The notes under the pieces are model-generated. The model was given only the letters and a program-made list of their open reading frames with translations. It searched no databases and was not told the DNA's origin. 31,845 nt of DNA from DASZMJ01 sp035551935. Its GTDB lineage: Bacteria; Planctomycetota; Planctomycetia; Isosphaerales; Isosphaeraceae. The translations under genes and the position numbers were made by a program. The first letter of the stretch is position 1. The number at the start of each line of letters is the position of its first letter. The DNA lies in assembly GCA_035551935.1 (NCBI GenBank), contig DASZMJ010000578.1, forward strand, positions 1 through 31,845, given 5' to 3'. This document shows positions 24,828 through 31,845 of the stretch, piece by piece.

Positions 24828-26009
24828 GTGCCCGACGACCCCCGACCCCGACCCGAGACGACCTGCGCCCGACCGCCATCGCCCGCGGCGTCGGCGACCG
24901 AACCATTGGTCCCGCCCCTGGCGTTGAGCGTCGTCTACCGGATGGGGGGGCTCGACCAGGTCGACGCCTTGTATCGCGGCGAGACGCCGGGCTTCGTCTA
25001 CGCGCGCGACGGCCACCCGAATGCCGAGCAGCTCGCGGGCAAGGTCGCGGCCCTGGAGGGGGCGGAGGCGGCCCTGGTCTGTGCCTCGGGGATGGGGGCG
25101 GAGGCCGCGGCGTTGCTCGCCGGCCTCGACGGCGGCGACCACGTCGCCCTGTCCGACGGGGTCTACGGCAAGACGGCGACGCTCGTCGTCAAGGAGCTCG
25201 ACCGGTTCGGCGTCGGCCACGCGACCTTCGACGCGACCCGGCCCGAGACCCTGCGCCACGCCCTGACGCCGAGGACGCGGCTGGTCTTCGCCGAGACGCT
25301 CTCGAACCCCCTGGTGCGGCTCGCCGACGTCGCCGGCCTGGCGGCGGTCGCCCATGAGGCCGGGGCGCGGCTGATCCTCGATAACACGTTTGCCCCCCTG
25401 ATCTGCCGACCCCTGGCACTCGGGGCCGACCTCGTGACCCACTCGGGCACCAAGCTCATCGGCGGCCACAGCGACCTGACGCTCGGCCTGCTGGCCGGCC
25501 CTCGCGGCGCGATCGACCGCGCCCGGGCGTTGGCGTCGGCCTTCGGCCTCTCGGGCAACCCGTTCGAGAGCTGGCTGGCCCTCCGCGGCCTGGCCACGCT
25601 CGGCGTCCGCTCGGCCCGGGCCTGCGCCACGGCCCTCGACCTGGCGCGGCGGCTCGCCGAACACCGCCGGGTCCGTGCCGTCCACTATCCGGGCCTGCCG
25701 ACCCATCCCGACCACGACCGCGCCGCCCGGGTCCTCGACGGCGGCTTCGGCACGATCGCGACGATCGACCTCGGCGAGCGCGACGGCGCCGACGGCTTCA
25801 TCAAGGCGTTGCGTCATATCCCGTTCGCCCCCAGCCTCGGCGACGTCGCCACGACCCTCAGCCACCCCGCCACCACGAGCCATCGCGGCCAGGGCCCCGA
25901 GCAATGGGCCCGCCAGGGGATCACCCCCGGCCTCGTCCGGCTCTCGATCGGCCTGGAAGACCCCGACGACCTCTGGGACGACCTCGCCCGCGCCCTCGAC
26001 GCCCGCTGA
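24828..26009 (+). CDS. PLP-dependent Cys/Met metabolism enzyme (gamma-lyase/synthase family)
   Basis: 393 residues from the GTG at 24828. Fold-type I PLP enzyme of the cystathionine gamma-synthase/lyase, methionine gamma-lyase group. FVYARDGHPNAEQLAGKVAALEGAEAAL corresponds to the Y-x-R...NPT region; ASGMGAE and DGVYGKT hold the cofactor; ILDNTFA gives Asp185, which binds the pyridine nitrogen; THSGTKLIGGHSD gives the Schiff-base Lys209. The C-terminal SLGDVATTLSHPATTSH and GLVRLSIGLEDPDDLWDDLARAL are typical. Reaction type (elimination versus replacement, Cys/Met/homoserine derivatives) cannot be told from sequence alone. No sulfur-metabolism neighbours help. The first 25 residues are Pro/Arg-rich, so the true start could be slightly later. 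Confidence 0.9.
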   Translation: MPDDPRPRPETTCARPPSPAASATEPLVPPLALSVVYRMGGLDQVDALYRGETPGFVYARDGHPNAEQLAGKVAALEGAEAALVCASGMGAEAAALLAGLDGGDHVALSDGVYGKTATLVVKELDRFGVGHATFDATRPETLRHALTPRTRLVFAETLSNPLVRLADVAGLAAVAHEAGARLILDNTFAPLICRPLALGADLVTHSGTKLIGGHSDLTLGLLAGPRGAIDRARALASAFGLSGNPFESWLALRGLATLGVRSARACATALDLARRLAEHRRVRAVHYPGLPTHPDHDRAARVLDGGFGTIATIDLGERDGADGFIKALRHIPFAPSLGDVATTLSHPATTSHRGQGPEQWARQGITPGLVRLSIGLEDPDDLWDDLARALDAR

Positions 26010-26033
26010 TCCCGATCGGCCGGAGACCCTCCC

Positions 26034-26704
26034 ATGGCCACGACCGCCGTCCCGACGACCACGGCCTTCGAGACCTTCGCCGACGTCCTCGACCGCGTCG
26101 GCAACGTCCCCCCTCCCGCGTCCGACTCCAACCCCTCCCCGGCACCGCCACCGAGGCCGACGTCCTGGCCATCCACGGCCGCGAGAACCGGCTCTGCGAG
26201 CTCATCGACGGCACCCTGGTGGAGAAGACGACGGGGTTCGAGGAATCGAGATTCGCCTTGATGTTAGGGGCCGCTCTCATCAACTTTCTCCGGCAGCATG
26301 ACCTCGGCACCGCCGTCGGCACCGACGGGATGATGCGCCTCTTCCCGGGCTGCGTCCGCATCCCGGATGCCGCCTTCATCTCCTGGGAACGATTCCCGAA
26401 GTCCAGGAGCGAGACCGAGGGCATCGCCGGCCTCGTCCCCGACCTCGTCGTCGAGGTCTTGAGCAGGAGCAACACCAAGAAGGAGATGAGCCGGAAGCTC
26501 CGCGAATACTTCCGCGCCGGCGTCCGGCTGGTCTGGTACGCCGATCCGAAGGCCCGGACCGTCCGGGCCTATACTTCGCCGACGGAGTCCGTCCTGCTCG
26601 GCGAGGAGGACACCCTCGACGGCGGCGACGTCCTGCCCGGATTCGCCCTTTCGATCCGGGACTGGTTCGCCGAGGCCGAGCGCCGAGGCCCGCGCCGCCC
26701 CTGA
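26034..26704 (+). pseudogene. Uma2-family (DUF820) endonuclease-like gene, frameshifted
   Basis: Begins at ATG 26034 (MATTAVPTTTAFETFADVLD, then RVGNVPP) but the family sequence continues in another frame: PSRVRLQPLPGTATEADVLA, then IHGRENRLCELIDGTLVEKT, to the stop at 26702-26704. The switch falls in a run of six C at 26108-26113; seven C would restore one frame of about 223 residues. Uma2 proteins have a PD-(D/E)xK-like fold: IPDAAFISWERFP and DLVVEVLSRSNTKKEMSRKLREYFRAGVRLVWYADP carry the expected Asp, Glu and Lys residues. Planctomycetes have many such genes of unknown role. The shift could be a genuine mutation, slippage-dependent expression, or a sequencing error in the homopolymer. Confidence 0.8.
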
Positions 26705-26751
26705 TCGCCGAACCGCGCACCGACCGGGGTTGTCGAGACAGATGGGGCCGC

Positions 26752-26781
26752 TTGACGCCCTCCGACCCCCCCCGTTATGGT
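26752..26781 (+). promoter_or_regulatory. probable promoter of aspS
   Basis: TTGACG (26752-26757), an 18-nt spacer and TATGGT (26776-26781) lie about 50 bases before the aspS start. It is one of the better vegetative-type promoter matches in the window and is correctly placed. Confidence 0.5.
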
Positions 26782-26834
26782 GAACCCGCGCCCGGTAAAG
26801 TCCCCAACGCCCGACGAGGCCAGACGATCCGACC

Positions 26835-28595
26835 ATGCTGAAACGGACCCACACCTGCGGCGACCTGACCGCCGACCACGTCGGGCAAGGCGTCGTCCTC
26901 AACGGCTGGGTCGACACCCGGCGCGACCACGGCGGCCTCGTCTTCATCGACCTCCGCGACCGCTACGGCATCACCCAGGTCGTCTTCGAGCCCGAGGCCG
27001 GCGCCGACCTGCTCGCGAAGGCCCACGAGCTCCGCAACGAGTACGTCCTCGGCGTCCGGGGCACGGTCGCGGCGCGGCTGCCGGGCAAGGAGAACCCGAA
27101 GCTCAAGACCGGCGCCATCGAGGTCAAGGCGGCCGAGCTGGAGCTCTTCAACGCGACGCCGACCCCGCCGTTCGAGATCCAGGGGGCCGAGGCGAACGAG
27201 GAATTGCGGCTGAAGTACCGCTTCCTCGACCTCCGCCGGCCGGCGATGCATCAGGTCTTCATCCTCCGGCACCGGATGATGCAGGTCATGCGGAACACGA
27301 TGGCCGGGCTCGGCTTCCTCGAGGTCGAGACCCCCATCCTCGGCCGCAGCACCCCCGAGGGGGCCCGCGACTTCCTCGTCCCCAGCCGGGTCCACGCCGG
27401 GCACTTCTACGCGCTGCCGCAGTCGCCGCAGTTGTACAAGCAGATCCTGATGGTCGCCGGCTTCGACCGCTACTTCCAGGTCGCCCGCTGCTTCCGCGAC
27501 GAGGACCTCCGCGCCAACCGCCAGCCCGAGTTCACCCAGCTCGACGTCGAGATGTCGTTCGTCGAGGACGAGGACGTCATCGCCACGATGGAGCACCTCG
27601 TCGCCGCCCTCGCCGCCGAGTTCGGCGGCTCGGCGCCGAGCCTCCCGCTGCCCCGCCTCGACTACCACGACGCCATGGAGCGGTTCGGCGTCGACCGGCC
27701 CGACCTCCGGTTCGGCGTGGAGCTGAAGGACGTCGCCGACGTCGCCGCGACGACCGAGTTCAAGGTCTTCCAGCAGGCCCGCGACGCCGGCCACCGCATC
27801 CGCGGCCTCTGCGCCCCCGGCGGCGGGACGCGGTACAGCCGCAAGGACCTCGACGGCCTCACCGAGTACGCCGCCGGCTTCGGCGCCAAGGGGCTCGTCT
27901 GGCTGAAGGTCGAGGCCGATACGCTGACCGGCCCGACCGCCAAGTTCTTCCCCGCCGAGGCCCAGGCCGCCCTCCGCGAGCGGTTCGACGCCAGGCCGGG
28001 CGACCTGATCCTGATCGTCGCCGACTCGCAGGCCGTCACGGGCCAGGCCCTGGCCAACCTCCGCATCCGACTCGGCGCCGAGCTGGACCTCTACGACCCG
28101 AAATCGTTCCATTATTCGTGGATCGTCCGCTTCCCGCTGCTGCACTGGGACGCCGAGGAGGGGCGCTACGCCGCCGAGCACCACCCCTTCACCATGCCCT
28201 TGCCCGAGGACCTGCCGCTGCTGGAGACCGACCCGGCACGGGTCCGCGCCCAGGCGTACGACCTCGTCGTCAACGGCGAGGAGGCCGGCGGCGGCACGAT
28301 CCGCTGCCACGACCCGGCGATCCAGTCCACGATCTTCAAGCTGCTGGGCCTGACCCCCGAGCAGGCCGAGGAGAAGTTCGGCTTCCTCCTGAGCGCCCTC
28401 CGACTCGGCGCCCCGCCCCACGGCGGCATCGCGCTGGGCCTCGACCGCCTCGTCATGCTCTACGCCGGCCTCTCCAACATCCGCGACTGCATCGCCTTCC
28501 CCAAGACCGCCAAGGGCACCGACCTCATGACCGGCGCCCCCGGGACCGTCGAGCCCCGCCAGCTCCGCGAGCTGCACCTCAAGTCGACCGAGTGA
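26835..28595 (+). CDS. aspS: aspartate--tRNA ligase
   Basis: 586 residues from the ATG at 26835. Bacterial-type AspRS, a class II synthetase that charges tRNA-Asp. The N-terminal OB-fold anticodon-binding domain is MLKRTHTCGDLTADHVGQ through about 110 (LNGWVDTRRDHGGLVFIDLRD). The catalytic core has TPEGARDFLVPSR, QSPQLYKQILMVAGFDRYFQ, motif 2 FRDEDLRANRQPEFTQLD, and motif 3 GIALGLDRLVML. The bacterial-specific GAD insertion lies at about 280-420, and HHPFTMP follows. The end ATP region GLSNIRDCIAFPKTAKGTDL and C-terminal LRELHLK are normal. Length is as expected. Whether it also charges tRNA-Asn (non-discriminating) cannot be settled here. A hairpin follows at 28600-28622. Confidence 0.97.
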   Translation: MLKRTHTCGDLTADHVGQGVVLNGWVDTRRDHGGLVFIDLRDRYGITQVVFEPEAGADLLAKAHELRNEYVLGVRGTVAARLPGKENPKLKTGAIEVKAAELELFNATPTPPFEIQGAEANEELRLKYRFLDLRRPAMHQVFILRHRMMQVMRNTMAGLGFLEVETPILGRSTPEGARDFLVPSRVHAGHFYALPQSPQLYKQILMVAGFDRYFQVARCFRDEDLRANRQPEFTQLDVEMSFVEDEDVIATMEHLVAALAAEFGGSAPSLPLPRLDYHDAMERFGVDRPDLRFGVELKDVADVAATTEFKVFQQARDAGHRIRGLCAPGGGTRYSRKDLDGLTEYAAGFGAKGLVWLKVEADTLTGPTAKFFPAEAQAALRERFDARPGDLILIVADSQAVTGQALANLRIRLGAELDLYDPKSFHYSWIVRFPLLHWDAEEGRYAAEHHPFTMPLPEDLPLLETDPARVRAQAYDLVVNGEEAGGGTIRCHDPAIQSTIFKLLGLTPEQAEEKFGFLLSALRLGAPPHGGIALGLDRLVMLYAGLSNIRDCIAFPKTAKGTDLMTGAPGTVEPRQLRELHLKSTE

Positions 28596-28599
28596 GGCT

Positions 28600-28622
28600 G
28601 TGGCGTTGAGCGAGCACGCCAC
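28600..28622 (+). terminator. hairpin after aspS, possible terminator
   Basis: GTGGCGT (28600-28606) pairs with ACGCCAC (28616-28622) around a 9-nt loop, 5 bases after the aspS stop and followed by TTT. The T-run is short. A second hairpin (TGCCTC-GAC-GAGGCA, 28625-28639) follows immediately. They could end aspS transcription or belong to the control region of the next operon. Confidence 0.4.
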
Positions 28623-28642
28623 TTTGCCTCGACGAGGCAGGG

Positions 28643-28662
28643 ACTATCTGGTAAGATAGAGT
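28643..28662 (+). promoter_or_regulatory. candidate operator/promoter of the ArsR-RES operon
   Basis: CTATCT (28644-28649) and AGATAG (28654-28659) form an inverted repeat around GGTA. A TG-N-TAAGAT extended -10-like element (28649-28657) lies within it. The position, 33-50 bases before the regulator start, suits negative autoregulation by the ArsR-type protein, as in most toxin-antitoxin operons. Inference from position and symmetry. Confidence 0.45.
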
Positions 28663-28694
28663 CGTGGTAATGTGTGTCTGCTCAGGGTCTGCCC

Positions 28695-29273
28695 ATGCCA
28701 ACCGTCAAGTCCAGCGTGGTGAAGGGGGACAAGGGTCTGATAGGTCCGACCGGGCCCTCCAGATCGAGGGATCGTCGGAGCCCAGAGGCCATACGTAGAG
28801 CCCAACGTATCTCAACTCTTCTGAAACAGGTTAGCGACCCGACGCGGCTCCAAGTCGTACTGATGCTCTCCAAGAGGGAAGAGCATGTCCGGGATCTCTG
28901 CGCGCAACTGGGCCAGGGCCGGCCGGCGGTCAGCCACCACCTGGCGCTGCTCCGCCACGGTGGGATCATCGCCCCGCGTCGCCAGGGCAAGAACAACGTC
29001 TACAGCCTCACCGAGAACGGCGCCGAGTTAGCCAGGGTTGTGGGCAGTATGATCGATCCCGGTCGAACGGCCGTCAAGGAGCCGCGCCCGACGGCGCCGA
29101 TCGATCCCGCGCTCCTCGATGACGTCGGTGGTTTCGTCGGTGACCCGGTCGAATGGTTCCACACTCCCAACCGGGAATTCGAGGGGAAACGACCCGTCGA
29201 CATGCTGGGTACGCCCGATGAAGGGCGACTGAGAAATCGCATCGCCGCCGCGAAGCTGGGCATGTTCTCGTGA
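28695..29273 (+). CDS. ArsR-type winged-helix protein with ParS/MbcA-like C-terminal domain (putative antitoxin)
   Basis: 192 residues from the ATG at 28695 (AGGG upstream; a GTG at 28674 is less likely). Residues about 38-120 are an ArsR winged helix: ISTLLKQVSDPTRLQVVLML, recognition helix GRPAVSHHLALLRHGG, wing RRQGKNNVYSL. It lacks the CxC metal site of metal-sensing ArsR proteins (single Cys69). Residues about 147-190 (VGDPVEWFHTPNREFEGKRP, then VDMLGTPDEGRLRNRIAAAKLGMF) match the pattern of the Xre/MbcA/ParS toxin-binding domain (W..xPN..F.G..P.D.L.T..G...). The stop overlaps the GTG of the RES gene (GTGA, 29270-29273), indicating coupled translation. Likely neutralises the toxin and represses the operon. 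The domain assignment by eye is good but unconfirmed. Confidence 0.85.
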   Translation: MPTVKSSVVKGDKGLIGPTGPSRSRDRRSPEAIRRAQRISTLLKQVSDPTRLQVVLMLSKREEHVRDLCAQLGQGRPAVSHHLALLRHGGIIAPRRQGKNNVYSLTENGAELARVVGSMIDPGRTAVKEPRPTAPIDPALLDDVGGFVGDPVEWFHTPNREFEGKRPVDMLGTPDEGRLRNRIAAAKLGMFS

Positions 29274-29848
29274 AGCTGTCGGCGGCTTCGCTGCGGCGCC
29301 TCGAGTTGCGGCGCGTTCGAGGCATGTGGTTCCGCGCGATTCCCAAGAAGCACTGGAAAACCGCCCTCCGAACCGACCACACATCAGGCATCGTCACCCG
29401 GTACAACCCTGGAGCGGCCGCGAAGACCCCGTACGAGATCCTCTATCTGGCCGAGAATCCGACGGTTGCACTCTACGAAGTCGGGGCCATCTTTGGTCCG
29501 CCCGATAGGCCGATCCCCAATCCTGAGCAGAGGTATTCGATCATTGAGGTCAATGTTTCCCTCCAATCGATCGTCGACCTGACCGACGCTTCTCAGCAAG
29601 GATTGCTGGACGTATCCCTCCAAGAACTCACCGGGAATTGGGACACCTACGATCCGGGGGCTGCCCCGACGCAACGGCTGGGTGCTGCCCTTTTCGCGAC
29701 CAAGGGAGTCGAAGGACTCGTCGCGATTTCGGCAAAGATGCCCAGGTGCAGGACACTCATCGTCTTTCCCGAGAAGCTCCGCATGGGTAGCGGGCTCATC
29801 TTCGAGGATCCCATTTTGAGGAAGACGCACAGGATAGACCCTCGTTGA
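29270..29848 (+). CDS. RES-domain protein (putative NAD-degrading toxin)
   Basis: 192 residues from the GTG at 29270, overlapping the upstream stop. RES-domain features: the family's early arginine (MWFRAIP, Arg22), TRYNPGAAAKTPYEILYLAENPTVALYEVGAIFG (Tyr59, Glu62 and Glu70 in the YLAE...ALYE signature), a middle Trp (TGNWDTYD), then TQRLGAALFATKGVEGLVAISAK and the C-terminal LIVFPEKLRMGSG. Characterised RES toxins (MbcT, ParT/Res) degrade or transfer NAD. Partner proteins normally carry an Xre-type DNA-binding domain with a ParS-like tail; here the partner has an ArsR domain instead. Convergent with the DUF1501 gene, separated by a short AT-rich stretch (29849-29869). Confidence 0.88.
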   Translation: MKLSAASLRRLELRRVRGMWFRAIPKKHWKTALRTDHTSGIVTRYNPGAAAKTPYEILYLAENPTVALYEVGAIFGPPDRPIPNPEQRYSIIEVNVSLQSIVDLTDASQQGLLDVSLQELTGNWDTYDPGAAPTQRLGAALFATKGVEGLVAISAKMPRCRTLIVFPEKLRMGSGLIFEDPILRKTHRIDPR

Positions 29849-29869
29849 ATTTGCCATATTTTTAAATTT

Positions 29870-31210
29870 TTAGATCAATTCTTGAATCGGCTCCCGCTCG
29901 TCGAGCAGGTACATGGGGCGGCCGGAGAGGTTGGGGACGGTGGTGGCGGGGTCGATGCCGAGGTTGTGGTAGAGGGTGGCGAAGACGCTGGCGAAGGTGA
30001 CGGGGCGGTCCTTGGGGACCTCGGCGAGGCGGTTGGTCTGGCCGATGACCTGGCCGGTCCGCATGCCGCCGCCGGCGAGGATGGCCATCGAGACGTTGGG
30101 CCAGTGGTCGCGGCCGCCCTGGGCGTTGTTGATCTTGGGGGTGCGGCCGAACTCGCCCCAGACGACGACCGAGACGTCCTCGTGGAGTCCCCGGGCGTAC
30201 AGGTCGTCGATCAGGGCGGAGAGGGCCATGTCGAGCTTGGGGAGGCGCTCGCGGCACTGGATGAAGTTGCGGTCGTGGTAGTCCCAGCGGCCGAACGAGA
30301 GGGTGACGCAGCGGGCGCCGGCCTCGACGAGCCGGCGGGCCATCAGGAAGTGGTCCATGCAGCAGGGAGGGCCGTCGTCGATCGGCTTCATGTCGCCGAT
30401 GCCGTAGCGGGCGCGGACGCGGGGGTCTTCCTTGGAGACGTCGAGGGCCTCGACGAGCTTGCTGGAGGTCAGGATCTCGAAGGCGCGGCGGGTGAAGGTC
30501 TCCATCCCCTCGATCGAGCCGTTGGCGTCGGCCTCGCGGCGGAGGCCGTCGAAGCTGTCGAGCAGGGTCTTGCGGTCGCCGAGGCGGTCGCGGGGGATCT
30601 TCAGGCTCATGTTGGCCAGGTCGGGGCCGTTCGGCGTGAAGGCGGCGTGCGAGAGGCCGAGGTAGCCCGGGTGGCCGGGGTCGCCCCAGGGGGCGTGGCC
30701 CGTCTTCGGCGAGAGGCCGACGAACGGCGGCACCGACGGGTCGACCGGCCCCTTGAGCTTCGACAGGATCGCGCCGAGGCTCGGCCGGCCGCCTTGCTGG
30801 CGGCTCTCGGCCTCGGAATAGCCGGTGAAGCACTGCACGGCCGCGTGCTCGCCGCGGGCGCCGACCATCGTGCGGATGATGGCCAGCTTGTCCATCCGCC
30901 GGGCCAATCGCGGCAGGTGCTCGCAGATCTCGATGCCGGGGACGTTGGTGGCGATCGGCCGGAACTCGCCGCGGACCTCCGCCGGGGCGTCGGGCTTGAG
31001 GTCGACCATGTCCTGGTGCGGCGGGCCGCCGGCCAGGAAGACCATGATGACCGCCTTGTGCGACCGGCCGCCGACGCCCGCCCGCGCCTCGGCCTCCAGC
31101 AAACCCGGCAGCGACAACCCCCCCAGGGCCAGGCCGCCGACCTTGAGGAAGTCGCGCCTCGTGACCCCGTCGCAATACCCCCGACGCGCCCGGCCGTAGA
31201 TCGTCAGCAT
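29870..31210 (-). CDS. DUF1501 family protein, Tat-exported
   Basis: 446 residues from the ATG at 31210 (MLTIYGRARRGYCDGVTRRD, then FLKVGGLALGG); the ATG at 31219 is an alternative. TRRDFLKVG with the following hydrophobic stretch is a twin-arginine signal. The rest is the DUF1501 (sulfatase-like) domain: VFLAGGPPHQDMVDLKPDAP, GIEICEHLPRLARRMDKLAIIR, SFGRWDYHDRN, VVVWGEFGRTPKINN, GGRDHWPN, LAGGGMRTGQVIG, and ending RPMYLLDEREPIQELI. In planctomycetes DUF1501 genes usually follow a DUF1549/DUF1553 cytochrome-like gene; none is upstream here. Instead a MITE lies 42 bases before the start codon, possibly altering expression. Function unknown; export and hydrolase-like fold are expected. Confidence 0.95.
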   Translation of the reverse strand: MLTIYGRARRGYCDGVTRRDFLKVGGLALGGLSLPGLLEAEARAGVGGRSHKAVIMVFLAGGPPHQDMVDLKPDAPAEVRGEFRPIATNVPGIEICEHLPRLARRMDKLAIIRTMVGARGEHAAVQCFTGYSEAESRQQGGRPSLGAILSKLKGPVDPSVPPFVGLSPKTGHAPWGDPGHPGYLGLSHAAFTPNGPDLANMSLKIPRDRLGDRKTLLDSFDGLRREADANGSIEGMETFTRRAFEILTSSKLVEALDVSKEDPRVRARYGIGDMKPIDDGPPCCMDHFLMARRLVEAGARCVTLSFGRWDYHDRNFIQCRERLPKLDMALSALIDDLYARGLHEDVSVVVWGEFGRTPKINNAQGGRDHWPNVSMAILAGGGMRTGQVIGQTNRLAEVPKDRPVTFASVFATLYHNLGIDPATTVPNLSGRPMYLLDEREPIQELI

Positions 31211-31251
31211 CGCGGTCATCCCCCGTGCCAGGGTTTGGCAATCGTTAAACA

Positions 31252-31374
31252 CAGGGCAAACGCATCTAATTCACAAATCCTTGTCTGCAAAGAACTTGCG
31301 ACTAGTTGAATTCCGTGCACTAGATTGCAAATCCTTGCAGGACAAGGATTTGCGAAACACGTGCGTTCGCCCTG
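31252..31374. mobile_element. 123-bp MITE, copy 2, upstream of DUF1501 gene
   Basis: Identical base for base to 4126-4248. It is flanked by a perfect 10-bp duplication TCGTTAAACA (31242-31251 and 31375-31384), different from the target sequence of copy 1, which proves independent insertion at two sites. Same terminal inverted repeats (CAGGGC...GCCCTG) and the same internal hairpin. It sits 42 bases upstream of the DUF1501 start codon, within or near its promoter. Confidence 0.93.
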
Positions 31375-31530
31375 TCGTTAAACATTATCGGCTCGACGCC
31401 CGCCGGTTGCAAGAGGACGTCCGCGGTGGCATCCGGCGTCGCCATCCTGCCGCGCACCGCGGACGCCGCCGACCCGTTCGGATCAGCCTTCGCTGATGCA
31501 TGTCGGTCGTCCGAGGGCCCGATCCGGGCC

Positions 31531-31845
31531 TCAAACGACCCCAGGCAGGGCCGTTGCTGGCCGCGGCGCCCAGGCGGCCAACAGCTTCGAGACCAGCCGC
31601 GACGGACCGGGGACCGGCTGCGCATCGAAACTCGATTCCGGTAAACGGGTTGCGTCATTCTTCGGTTCGTTCCGTACCGGCGCCTCCGCCGGCATCGGGG
31701 TCGGCCGCGCCACGGGCGCGGGTGTGGCGACGGCGACGGGCCGCGGCGTGTGCCGGGCCTTCTTGCTGGCGATCAGCGACGCCGAGAGCTGCCGCAGCGT
31801 GCGCAGGTGGTCCTGCAAGTAGCGGTGCCGACGCATCCCATCATC
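31531..31845 (-). CDS. 3' end of an unrecognised gene (5' end outside window)
   Basis: The minus-strand frame is open from the window edge to a stop at 31531-31533. It reads DDGMRRHRYLQDHLRTLRQL, then SASLIASKKARHTPRP, then a Pro/Ala-rich tail ending ATALPGVV. The first 30 residues look like an amphipathic helix; the tail is low complexity. The internal ATG at 31836 is probably not the true start because the frame continues upstream. A plus-strand frame overlaps (31496-31822) but has shadow-like composition. No family recognised. The 146 bases between the target duplication at 31384 and this stop hold no visible gene. Confidence 0.45.
   Translation of the reverse strand, partial: DDGMRRHRYLQDHLRTLRQLSASLIASKKARHTPRPVAVATPAPVARPTPMPAEAPVRNEPKNDATRLPESSFDAQPVPGPSRLVSKLLAAWAPRPATALPGVV

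Noticed and set aside
28695..29273. Reading the ArsR-type gene as a metal-sensing ArsR/SmtB repressor
   Set aside because: No CxC or His/Asp metal site is visible, and the C-terminal domain and overlapping RES gene point to a toxin-antitoxin role instead.

Overview
The window looks like chromosomal DNA of a planctomycete, most likely of the Isosphaeraceae/Gemmatales type. Evidence: very GC-rich coding DNA; a Tat-exported DUF1501 protein; giant WD40 and leucine-rich-repeat (LRR) proteins; a Uma2-family gene; an ArsR-like regulator of a type I associate with planctomycetes; GTG/TTG starts; mostly weak Shine-Dalgarno sites; and many short palindromic repeats between genes. This placement is my inference from gene content; no database search was possible.

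Layout. 1-1505: end of one gene and a complete overlapping paralogue with an N-terminal membrane anchor. 1506-3560: repeat-rich zone with one minus-strand gene of the 'ANRRN...GKxxSRRNALKHG' family, flanked by two copies of a nested palindromic repeat. 3560-4904: an exported LRR gene split by a 123-bp miniature inverted-repeat element (MITE). 5063-10609: SMP-30/gluconolactonase-like protein, carB and an enolase-superfamily enzyme. 10680-16003: a membrane protein with an embedded spermidine-synthase-like domain and a large two-propeller WD40 protein. 16012-17823 (minus strand): a serine-hydrolase remnant and a polytopic membrane protein. 18416: tRNA-Leu(CAA). 18823-23100: two exported proteins, the second a lipoprotein with three tandem alpha/beta-hydrolase domains. 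23553-26704: PP2C phosphatase, a PLP-dependent gamma-family enzyme and a frameshifted Uma2 gene. 26835-28595: aspS. 28695-29848: a two-gene module pairing an ArsR-type DNA-binding protein, with a ParS/MbcA-like (DUF2384-like) tail, with a RES-domain toxin. 29870-31210 (minus): DUF1501 gene with the second, identical MITE copy just upstream. 31531-31845 (minus): 3' end of an unrecognised gene.

How the parts fit. Most genes are independent single-gene units: housekeeping (carB, aspS, tRNA), exported carbohydrate or ester metabolism, and signalling. The accessory content stands out more. The ArsR-RES pair is a probable toxin-antitoxin module in which the usual Xre helix-turn-helix appears replaced by an ArsR winged helix. 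The 123-bp MITE is present twice with zero differences and with intact 10-bp target duplications, so it moved recently. Removing one copy restores an uninterrupted LRR gene.
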